NCBI RefSeq assembly: GCF_002531825.1
Contig: NZ_NWSX01000012.1
Span: 62,001 to 126,000 of the forward strand
Direction of reading: 5' to 3'
Source: Rhizobium sp. J15
GTDB lineage: Bacteria > Pseudomonadota > Alphaproteobacteria > Rhizobiales > Rhizobiaceae
DNA: 64,000 bases
Below are positions 8,437 to 15,744 of the stretch, piece by piece. The position numbers and the translations under genes were made by a program. Position 1 is the first letter of the stretch. The number at the start of each line of letters is the position of its first letter. The notes below the pieces were generated by a model, which saw only the letters and a program-made list of their open reading frames with translations, searched no databases and was not told where the DNA came from.

Positions 8437-8457
8437 ACCGCCTTAAGGCGGTTTTTT
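8437..8457 (+). terminator. Intrinsic terminator of the small gene
   Basis: ACCGCC-TTAA-GGCGGT (6-base stem, tetraloop) is followed directly by a run of T. It is one of the clearest intrinsic terminators in the window. Confidence 0.88.
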
Positions 8458-8603
8458 GTTGCCCGAATTTTGGGCGGTGCCGAGATTTGGCAGGCAAGCA
8501 GACCAACGGATCCAACACTGAATCTAATTTTTGCTCGTCCTGGCTGTCTTGCGCCCTATGTCAGTCGAGGCGGCGCTGGGCAAGGTGTTGGAGAAAATAA
8601 AGT

Positions 8604-9743
8604 ATGGCAAAATCTGAGGCCGGAAGCCGATATATTTACGGCATCGACGCATTGCGATTTGTGTGTGCGCTCATGGTAACGGTGTTTCATCTTGGATTTG
8701 CTTCCTGGGCTTCGCCCTTTTATCTGAGACCGTATAAAATGCCCCTGATCGAGAATGTCGCCCAGCCAGGATGGGTTGGCGTTGAATTGTTCTTCGTCAT
8801 ATCGGGACTCGTCATCGTCAACTCGGCCGCTTCCGCCAGTGCGATGTCATTTCTCAAGGGGCGAATTCTGCGGCTGTATCCGGCGGTGTGGATATGCGCA
8901 TCCCTGACGCTGATCGTTATCGCGACCGAAGACGTGAACAGGCGCATCATCAAGAATTATCTGCGGTCGATCACGCTCTACCCCGGCGGCCCATGGATCG
9001 ATGGCCAATATTGGACCTTGGCCTGTGAGATCTGCTTCTACGCCCTTGTCTTCATCATGTGCGCGGCCGGGCAAAAGACGAGGATGCCCGCCTTGGCGCT
9101 CGGCCTGTCGCTGGCCAGCACAGCTTTCATTTTCCTCCTATCTGCCTTTCCTGATTCAGCCACCCTGGCGATATTCACGGACACTGCCTGGCGAGCGATA
9201 CCCTTTTATTATGGCTGCCAATTTGCCATCGGAATCTACATATGGCTTTTGTCTCAAGGCCGGATGAACCGAATTGCCTGGGTGGGTTTGATCTGCGCTC
9301 TGGTGACAGGGGCTGTTCAGATATACATGGCAGGCTTGAGCACCAGCGATCGCACGCTCGCCGCAGCGGGTCATTCCTTCTCGCCGTTTCCGGCCCTCTC
9401 GATTTGGCTGGCGGGGCTGATATTCATCGTTGCAAGCGTGGGCTATAGCGAGCGGATCAGCCGTCTGCCGAACTCTCTCCTTCGATTGGTCAAAACCCTC
9501 GGATCCATGACCTATCCGCTCTATCTCCTGCATTTCGCGATCGGCGTCCAACTTCTCGATTGGCTGACCGCTCTGGGGATGACGCCGCTGATTGCGCTTG
9601 CTTTGGCCGTTGCGATCGTCTGTGCGATGTCGCTGGCAGTGTGCAAATGGGGAGAGCCGCCGATCCGCAGTGCCTTGCGATCAGCTTTCGACAGGCTGGG
9701 GCAACGCGCATCAGGTTTACGGACGAAGGAGTCCCGGGTTTAG
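8604..9743 (+). CDS. Acyltransferase 3 family membrane protein
   Basis: A 379-residue integral membrane protein with about ten hydrophobic segments. Family marks are YIYGIDALRFVCALMVTVFH with the conserved Arg and His near residues 19 and 30, GVELFFVISGLVI, and GQYWTLACEICFY. Members transfer acetyl, succinyl or other acyl groups to exopolysaccharide, lipopolysaccharide or Nod factor (OafA, ExoZ, NodX types); the target here is unknown. GGAG lies 12 bases before the ATG. The gene is monocistronic between the small gene's terminator and the convergent bioY. Confidence 0.9.
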   Translation: MAKSEAGSRYIYGIDALRFVCALMVTVFHLGFASWASPFYLRPYKMPLIENVAQPGWVGVELFFVISGLVIVNSAASASAMSFLKGRILRLYPAVWICASLTLIVIATEDVNRRIIKNYLRSITLYPGGPWIDGQYWTLACEICFYALVFIMCAAGQKTRMPALALGLSLASTAFIFLLSAFPDSATLAIFTDTAWRAIPFYYGCQFAIGIYIWLLSQGRMNRIAWVGLICALVTGAVQIYMAGLSTSDRTLAAAGHSFSPFPALSIWLAGLIFIVASVGYSERISRLPNSLLRLVKTLGSMTYPLYLLHFAIGVQLLDWLTALGMTPLIALALAVAIVCAMSLAVCKWGEPPIRSALRSAFDRLGQRASGLRTKESRV

Positions 9744-9831
9744 GTGCGGCGCTTGACCATCGCAGTGAGACACAATGATGTCGATTCCGCCGCCCGTCGC
9801 TGGGTCAGTCGACAACGCAAGCGACACTCAA

Positions 9832-9857
9832 GGCGGCCGCAACGCAAAGTGGCCGCC
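9832..9857. other. Inverted repeat between convergent acyltransferase and bioY genes
   Basis: GGCGGCC and GGCCGCC form a 7-base stem around a 12-base loop. No T run is evident on either side; it is a possible weak or factor-assisted terminator serving both genes. Confidence 0.35.
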
Positions 9858-9911
9858 CTCGTGTGAAGGGCGGTCATCGTCGGCATTTGCCGATAGATCG
9901 GGCTTCCAGGC

Positions 9912-10475
9912 TTAGGCGCGCGCCGGGAGCAGGGGATAGCCGACCATGACCGCGCGGCCGAGGAGGGCGGCGACGAAAGCTTTGGTCACGTCGCCCGGCA
10001 GATAAGCCATCGAGCCGATGAAGGCGTTCGGGAAGCCCATACCGCCGGCGGTCGCCAGATAGGCAATGCCGAAGGCGTAGAGCACGACGATGCAGCCGAC
10101 CATCGCGGCGAGGAAGAAGCTTACCGTCTGCACCAGGCCGGATTGCTGGTGGTTGACCAGACGTTCGCTGAGATAGCCGGTGACGAAGGCGCCGAAGATC
10201 CAGCCGATGAGGAAGCCGGCCGAAGGCGAGGCGAAGATGGCAAGGCCGCCGCGGCCGCCGGAAAGCACCGGCTGCCCGAAGGCGACCAGCAGCAGCACGA
10301 TCACCACGGCAATCGCGCCGCGCCGGGCGCCGAGCACCACGCCGGCCATCATCACGCCGAGCGACTGGGCGGTGATCGGCACCGGAATGAAGCCGAGCGT
10401 GATCGGCGGCAGCAGGCCGAGCGCCACGATGATCGCGGCAAAGAGAGCGGTAAGAACGAGGTCGCGGGTGCTCAT
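9912..10475 (-). CDS. bioY: Biotin transporter S component BioY
   Basis: A 187-residue membrane protein with about six hydrophobic segments and BioY signatures: PITLGFIPVPITAQSLGVMMAG, GARRGAIAVVIVLLLVAFGQPVLSGGRGG and SPSAGFLIGWIFGAF. It is the high-affinity biotin-binding subunit of an ECF importer; BioM and BioN, encoded just upstream, power it. Two ATG codons are adjacent (10478, 10475); the second has the better spacing to CGGAG. Twenty-four bases separate it from bioN. A second, divergent BioY lies at 58863, so this genome has at least two. Confidence 0.95.
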   Translation of the reverse strand: MSTRDLVLTALFAAIIVALGLLPPITLGFIPVPITAQSLGVMMAGVVLGARRGAIAVVIVLLLVAFGQPVLSGGRGGLAIFASPSAGFLIGWIFGAFVTGYLSERLVNHQQSGLVQTVSFFLAAMVGCIVVLYAFGIAYLATAGGMGFPNAFIGSMAYLPGDVTKAFVAALLGRAVMVGYPLLPARA

Positions 10476-10499
10476 CATGAACTCCGTATTGATAGATTG

Positions 10500-11108
10500 T
10501 TAATTCCCATGCCGCCGAATGCCGCGCGCGTCAATCGCCGCGGCGACATTATCCGCATCCCTGAGCGTCAGGATGATCAGCGGCGCGAGCAGCGTGGTCG
10601 GCCGGATCTTCAGTCCGCGCGCCCTATGTGCCTCGCGGATTGCCTGATGCCGGCCGAGAATTTCCGGCACGAAGCGCAAGACGAGCCCGATGGCCAGGCC
10701 TATGTCGTCGGCCTGCACCCGGCCGGTGCGCTCCAGCGGGCGGGCAAGCGCCGTCACCTCGTCGATGAACTGGGCAATGGTCGTCGTGGCCGTGACGGCG
10801 GCGGCCAGAAGCATCAGCGCCGTCAGCCGCAGCAGGGTCACCAGCGCGTCGTGCCACGGGTTGAAAATGAGGTTGAACAGCGCCACGACGGCGATCGTCA
10901 GGAAGATCGGCCGCAGCCGCCTCAATCCCTCCGCCATGGGCATGCCGACCATCCGGCAGACGATCGCCGCCAGCAGCACGGCGACCGAAAGAAGGGCGAT
11001 GTTCTCGCTGATGAACAGCACGACGCTGACGATCGCAAGCGACACCAGCTTTACGCGTGGCGAAAGCCGATGCATTGCGCTGTTGCCTTCGACATAGAGC
11101 GACTGCAT
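10500..11108 (-). CDS. bioN: ECF transporter transmembrane protein BioN (EcfT type)
   Basis: A 202-residue inner-membrane protein with an N-terminal cluster of hydrophobic helices and the two cytoplasmic coupling motifs of EcfT proteins, EAHRARGLK near residue 159 and AIDARGIRR near the C-terminus, which contact the ATPase. It joins BioM to BioY in the biotin importer. Its ATG shares one base with the bioM stop (TGATG), so the two are translationally coupled. Its length is normal for BioN. Confidence 0.94.
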   Translation of the reverse strand: MQSLYVEGNSAMHRLSPRVKLVSLAIVSVVLFISENIALLSVAVLLAAIVCRMVGMPMAEGLRRLRPIFLTIAVVALFNLIFNPWHDALVTLLRLTALMLLAAAVTATTTIAQFIDEVTALARPLERTGRVQADDIGLAIGLVLRFVPEILGRHQAIREAHRARGLKIRPTTLLAPLIILTLRDADNVAAAIDARGIRRHGN

Positions 11109-11800
11109 CAGGCGGCGATCTCCCTGTAGCGGGCAATCGCTTCGGCAGCCGGCGCGTCCGCGGCAAGCCGACCCTCGTGGAACAGCAGCACCCGTTCGAA
11201 ATCGGCGATCAGTTCCAGGTCGTGGGTGATGACGATGGCGCTTTCCGTCAGGCCGGCGATGATCTTTTCGACCAGCGCCCGGTTCTTGAGGTCGAGCTGG
11301 TTGGTCGGCTCGTCGAGGATGAGAATGTTCGGCCCTGTCGCAAGCACGGAGCAGAGGGCCGCCACCTGCAACTCGCCGCCGGAAAGCTCGTGCGCCCGGC
11401 GACCGGCGAGCGTCTCGGCGCCGAAGCGGGCAAGCACGCCCTCGACCTTCGCCTCGATTTCCGCCTTGGTGAAACCGCGCCGCTTCAGCCCGAATGCGAT
11501 GTCGTCCCGGACGATCGGCAGGATGATCTGGTTCTGCGGCGACTGGAAGATGAAGCCGACATCGGCCGCGGCCGCCTTTTCATCGCTCGTATCGCGGCCG
11601 TTGACGATGACCCGCCCGATCGATGGCTTCGTCAATCCGTTGATCAGCCGCGCGAAGGTCGTTTTGCCCGAACCGTTGAGCCCGATGACACCGATGCGCT
11701 TATCGCCGAGAGCAAGCGTCAGCGGCTCCAGCGCCACCCGCGTCCCGAAACTAACCCCGGCACCTTCGAAACGAATATCCAAACCAGCCCTCACGTCCAT
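11108..11800 (-). CDS. bioM: Biotin ECF transporter ATPase BioM
   Basis: A 230-residue ABC ATPase with Walker A GLNGSGKTT near residue 42, Q-loop FQSPQNQI, signature ELSGGELQ and Walker B ILILDEPTNQLD followed by the switch His in VITHDLE. It energises biotin uptake by BioNY. It is the first gene of bioMNY, transcribed leftward, and is divergent from the glycosylase-like gene at 11910. I see no TTAT-NN-ATAA BioR box in the 109 bases upstream, unlike the second bioY locus. The ribosome site is weak. Confidence 0.95.
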   Translation of the reverse strand: MDVRAGLDIRFEGAGVSFGTRVALEPLTLALGDKRIGVIGLNGSGKTTFARLINGLTKPSIGRVIVNGRDTSDEKAAAADVGFIFQSPQNQIILPIVRDDIAFGLKRRGFTKAEIEAKVEGVLARFGAETLAGRRAHELSGGELQVAALCSVLATGPNILILDEPTNQLDLKNRALVEKIIAGLTESAIVITHDLELIADFERVLLFHEGRLAADAPAAEAIARYREIAA

Positions 11801-11909
11801 GCGATCCGCTTCTATACGGCTTATCCCTCGCGATGAAAGAGCTAAATCCGTCGATATTGCGTGCTCAATATCGGGTGGCTAGGAAGATTTTCCGGATTAT
11901 GATGCGCGC

Positions 11910-13100
11910 ATGACGAATCTGCTCTCCAATTCCGACGCCCGCCGCGTCTTCCTCGCCAAGCAGGGGCTCAGCGCTCCACCGAACCGCGCCTTGACCAAAT
12001 CAGGGCTGCTGCAGCTCATCCACGAGCTGGGTTTCGTCCAGGTGGACAGCATCCAGATGGTGGAGCGGGCGCATCATCAAATATTGTTCTCCCGCAATCA
12101 GACCTATCGGCGCGAACATCTAAAAGCTCTGCTTGAGAAGGAACGAGCGCTCTTCGAGCACTGGACACACGATGCCTCCATCCTGCCGAGCGCCTTCTTT
12201 GTTTATTGGAAGCACAAGTTCCGCCACCAGGAGAAGGTCCTCATCGAACGCTGGCGCAAATGGCGCGGCGAGGGCTTCGAGGCGGCCTTCGAGGAGACCT
12301 ATGAGCGCGTGCGGCGCGACGGCGCGATGCTAGCACGCGACGTTAAGGCCGATGGCCACGTTTCGGGAGGCTGGTGGAATTGGCATCCGAACAAGACGGC
12401 GCTCGAATATTTCTGGCACACGGGCAAGCTCGCCATCGCCGGCCGCTCGAACTTCCAGAAGATCTATGATCTCACGGAGCGGGTCATTCCGGCGGAATTC
12501 CGCGAACCGGAGGTCAGTCGCGAAGACTTCATCGACTGGGCCTGCCGCAGCGCGCTCACCCGCCTCGGCTTCGCCACCCATGGCGAGATTGCAGCCTTCT
12601 GGAATCTGGTCTCGCCCGATGAGGCCAAGGCCTGGGTCGCCGCCCATCGCGATGAACTGGCCGAGGTGCTGATCGAACCGGCGCTCGGCGACAAGGCGCG
12701 GTCATCCTGGGCTTTTGCCGATTTCTTCTCGACGCTCGACAGCTATCCGGATGCGCCGCCCCGCATCCGCGTGCTCAGTCCCTTCGATCCGATGATCCGC
12801 GACCGCAACCGCACCGAACGCCTCTTCGGCTTCTTCTACCGCATCGAGGTTTTCGTGCCCGAAGCCAAGCGCGAATACGGCTACTATGTCTTCCCGCTGC
12901 TCGAAGGAAACAGGCTGATCGGCCGGATCGACATGAAAGCAGATCGGAAGAAGTCGACGCTCGACGTCAAGCGGCTCTGGCTGGAACCGGGCGTGAAGGC
13001 TTCGGCGGGGCGGCTGGAGAAGCTGGAGGCCGAGCTCGACCGGCTTGCGCGGTTTGCGGGCGTGGAGAAGGTTGTGCTGCTGGAGGGGTGGCGGGGGTAA
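11910..13100 (+). CDS. AlkX/YcaQ-like winged-helix DNA glycosylase (HTH_42 family)
   Basis: A 396-residue cytoplasmic protein of the COG3214 family. FVQVDSIQMVERAHHQILFSR carries the QVD version of the Q-x-D catalytic motif that marks the YcaQ (AlkX) branch, whose E. coli member unhooks DNA interstrand crosslinks and removes alkylated bases. Further family blocks are WTHDASILP, HGEIAAFW, LSPFDPMIRDRNRTERLFGF and the C-terminal EGNRLIGRIDMKADRKK. The length matches E. coli YcaQ. It is monocistronic and divergent from bioM. The annotation rests on motif matches; activity is inferred. Confidence 0.85.
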   Translation: MTNLLSNSDARRVFLAKQGLSAPPNRALTKSGLLQLIHELGFVQVDSIQMVERAHHQILFSRNQTYRREHLKALLEKERALFEHWTHDASILPSAFFVYWKHKFRHQEKVLIERWRKWRGEGFEAAFEETYERVRRDGAMLARDVKADGHVSGGWWNWHPNKTALEYFWHTGKLAIAGRSNFQKIYDLTERVIPAEFREPEVSREDFIDWACRSALTRLGFATHGEIAAFWNLVSPDEAKAWVAAHRDELAEVLIEPALGDKARSSWAFADFFSTLDSYPDAPPRIRVLSPFDPMIRDRNRTERLFGFFYRIEVFVPEAKREYGYYVFPLLEGNRLIGRIDMKADRKKSTLDVKRLWLEPGVKASAGRLEKLEAELDRLARFAGVEKVVLLEGWRG

Positions 13101-13158
13101 GCGAAGTCGTCCGATATAATCTTGCTCAACGAGGAACCGAGGCGCGGCCACGACGCCG

Positions 13159-13353
13159 CTTCTCCCCAGCGGGGAGAAGATGCCGGCAGGCAGCTGAGGG
13201 GGTGAGCGGCAAAGCCGCGAATGCGCTGAGCGTAAGCGAAGGGCAATAAATGTCGTGCCGTGCGGCCCCCTCATCCGACCCTTCGGGCCACCGACCGGGG
13301 TCGAGCCACGCGCCTCGACCCGTGCTTCGGACCCCCGCTGGGGAGAAGGGGAG
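13159..13353. repeat. Rhizobial intergenic palindromic repeat cluster
   Basis: The gap after the glycosylase gene holds CTTCTCCCC-AGC-GGGGAGAAG at 13159-13179 and an inverted copy of the same module (CGCTGGGGAGAAGGGG) near 13336-13352. Between them lie CCCCTCATCCGACCC-like sequence and further GC-rich arms. The pattern is like the RIME-type repeats scattered between rhizobial genes. It lies between convergent genes and may terminate both. No transposase is present. Confidence 0.6.
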
Positions 13354-13356
13354 TGC

Positions 13357-14460
13357 TCAGCAGATCTCCGTCTTGCTGATCTTGATGCCGAAACCTTCCA
13401 GGCCGACATAGTGCCGCTCGCGGCTGGTGAGCAGTTTGATCGAGCTGACGCCGAGATCCTTGAGGATCTGTGCGCCGAGGCCGATTTCCAGCCATTCGCT
13501 GTCGCGGGTCTGCGCTTCCGTATGGGCTTCGCGGCCCTGGCTGCGGGCCTTGCGGCCATTGTCGTAATGGCCGACGCCGACGGACCCCTCGCGCAGATAG
13601 ACGATGACGCCGCGTCCTTCCTCGGCGATCTTCTGCATGTAGAAGTCGACCGGGCTTTTCTTGCCGAAGAGATCTTCCGCGACGTTTTCGGGATGCAGGC
13701 GGACCGGGATATCGACGCCGTCACGGATATCGCCGAAGACGACGGCGAGGTGCTGCATCGGATCCCAGGGAAGAGAATAGGTATGCGCCTTGGCTTTGCC
13801 GAACGGCGTTTCGATATCGAAGCTTGCACCATGTTCGACCAGCGTTTCCTTGCGCTGGCGATAGGCGATGAGATCGGCGACGGAGAGGAGCTTCAGCCCA
13901 TGCTGCTCGGCGAATTCGACCACCTGCGGGCCACGCGTGACGGTGCCGTCGTCGTTGACCAGCTCGGAGATGACGCCGATCGGCGGCAGGCCGGCGAGCT
14001 TGCAGAGATCAACGGCCGCTTCGGTATGGCCGGAGCGCATCAGCACGCCACCCTCGCGGGAGACGAGCGGGAAAATATGGCCGGGACGGACGAAATCGGA
14101 AGGTCCGGCATTGGGGTTGGCCAGGTTGCGCACCGTCAGCGTGCGGTCGTCGGCGGAGATGCCTGTGGTCGTGCCGTGCTTGAAATCGACCGAGACCGTG
14201 AAGGCCGTCGTATGGGCGGAATCGTTTTCCGCCACCATGGCATTGAGGTTGAGGCGCTTGGCCTCTTCCTTCGGCATCGGCGCGCAGACGATGCCTGACG
14301 TATGGCGAACGATGAAGGCCATCTTCTCCGGCGTGGCGTGCACGGCCGCGACGATCAGGTCGCCCTCGTTCTCGCGGTCGTCATCGTCCATGACGACGAC
14401 GATTTCGCCGGCTTCGAAGGCCCTTATGGCATCGACGACGCGCTTCTGGTCATAAGGCAT
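13357..14460 (-). CDS. ribB: 3,4-dihydroxy-2-butanone-4-phosphate synthase with degenerate GTP-cyclohydrolase-II half (RibBX type)
   Basis: A 367-residue protein. Residues 1-205 are a DHBP synthase domain with acidic metal site DDDDRENEGDL and GHTEAAVDLCKLAG, which makes the four-carbon riboflavin precursor. Residues 210-367 align with GTP cyclohydrolase II, but the zinc-binding cysteines are gone, the usual RQEGRGIG reads REGSVGVG, and TNNP reads TSRER. The second half therefore cannot be a normal cyclohydrolase and the protein fits the RibBX class. It lies nine bases downstream of aroC in the same operon. A separate ribA is expected elsewhere. Confidence 0.9.
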   Translation of the reverse strand: MPYDQKRVVDAIRAFEAGEIVVVMDDDDRENEGDLIVAAVHATPEKMAFIVRHTSGIVCAPMPKEEAKRLNLNAMVAENDSAHTTAFTVSVDFKHGTTTGISADDRTLTVRNLANPNAGPSDFVRPGHIFPLVSREGGVLMRSGHTEAAVDLCKLAGLPPIGVISELVNDDGTVTRGPQVVEFAEQHGLKLLSVADLIAYRQRKETLVEHGASFDIETPFGKAKAHTYSLPWDPMQHLAVVFGDIRDGVDIPVRLHPENVAEDLFGKKSPVDFYMQKIAEEGRGVIVYLREGSVGVGHYDNGRKARSQGREAHTEAQTRDSEWLEIGLGAQILKDLGVSSIKLLTSRERHYVGLEGFGIKISKTEIC

Positions 14461-14469
14461 GGGGCGCTC

Positions 14470-15567
14470 CTATTTCAGGCGGCCGGTCTGGCCGCGATCG
14501 CGAAGATAATGGTCGGCGATGGCGCAGGCGACCATCGCTTCTCCGATCGGCACGGCGCGGATGCCGACACAGGGGTCGTGCCGGCCCTTGGTGCGGACGT
14601 CGACATTCTTCCCTTCGGCATCGATCGACTGGCGCTCGGTCAGGATCGAGGACGTCGGCTTGACGGCGAAACGCGCCACGACCGGCTGCCCGGTGGAGAT
14701 GCCGCCCAGAATACCGCCGGCATTGTTGGAAAGGAAGATCGGCGTGCCGTCGTTACCCATGCGCATCTCGTCGGCATTGTCCTCGCCCGAGGTTTCCGCG
14801 GCGGCGAACCCATTGCCGATCTCCACGCCCTTGACGGCGTTGATCGACATCAGCAGCGAGGCAATGTCCTGATCGAGCTTCGAGTAGATCGGCGCGCCGA
14901 GACCGGCGGGCACGCCTTCGGCGATCACTTCGATGACGGCGCCGATCGAGGAGCCGGCCTTGCGGATGCCGTCGAGATACTCCTCCCAGACCGGCACGAT
15001 CGCGGCGTCAGGCGAGAAGAACGGGTTCTGCCCGACTTGGTCCCAATCCCAGTTGCGGCGGTCGATCTTGTGCTTGCCGATCTGCACCAGTGCGCCGCGC
15101 ACAGTGACGCCGGGCGCCACGAGGCGGGCGATGCCGCCGGCCGCGACGCGTGCCGCCGTCTCGCGCGCCGAGGAGCGGCCGCCGCCGCGATAGTCGCGAA
15201 TCCCGTATTTGAGGTCATAGGTATAATCGGCATGGCCGGGGCGGTATTGCCGGGCGATCTCACCGTAATCCTTGGAGCGCTGATCGGTGTTCTCGATCAG
15301 CATGGAGATCGGTGTGCCGGTTGTCGTCATCGTCTCGCCGTCGGCATCGAGCATGACGCCGGACAGCACTTTCACCAGGTCGTCCTCGCGCCGCTGCGTG
15401 ACGAAGCGGGATTGGCCGGGCTTGCGCTTGTCGAGCCAGACCTGCAGGTCTTCGAGCTTGAAACGCAGGCCCGGAGGGCAGCCGTCGACGACGCAGCCGA
15501 GCGCCGGACCATGGCTTTCGCCCCAGGTGGTTACGCGGAAGAGGTGACCGAATGTATTGTGCGACAT
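14470..15567 (-). CDS. aroC: Chorismate synthase
   Basis: A 365-residue FMN-dependent enzyme that converts EPSP to chorismate, the last step of the shikimate pathway. Signatures are [29 protein letters not shown] at the N-terminus, the basic [12 protein letters not shown] segment, [20 protein letters not shown] near residue 130, and [17 protein letters not shown] chose ATG 15567 because the conserved N-terminus begins there, although the frame is open 21 codons further. It leads into ribB with a nine-base gap. Confidence 0.96.
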   Translation of the reverse strand: MSHNTFGHLFRVTTWGESHGPALGCVVDGCPPGLRFKLEDLQVWLDKRKPGQSRFVTQRREDDLVKVLSGVMLDADGETMTTTGTPISMLIENTDQRSKDYGEIARQYRPGHADYTYDLKYGIRDYRGGGRSSARETAARVAAGGIARLVAPGVTVRGALVQIGKHKIDRRNWDWDQVGQNPFFSPDAAIVPVWEEYLDGIRKAGSSIGAVIEVIAEGVPAGLGAPIYSKLDQDIASLLMSINAVKGVEIGNGFAAAETSGEDNADEMRMGNDGTPIFLSNNAGGILGGISTGQPVVARFAVKPTSSILTERQSIDAEGKNVDVRTKGRHDPCVGIRAVPIGEAMVACAIADHYLRDRGQTGRLK

Positions 15568-15744
15568 GTGTTCCCACGGGTGGCGCGCCAAAGCCGGTCG
15601 CGCCATTGCTTGAAAAGGCGCGACACTCATAGGCCAAAAAACCGCCGAGGCAAAAGCCTTTCTTTGCGCGGAACCGGCACGCTCGGGAAATGCTGTTTCC
15701 CACTTTTGCGAACAGCGGAAGCGAGGACGCCCGGCAGGCGGCGA

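Noticed and set aside
13101..13356. Possible insertion-sequence remnant or CRISPR-like repeat
   Set aside because: There are only two inverted copies of a GC-rich module, no regular spacers, no transposase and no target duplication. It fits rhizobial intergenic palindromes.
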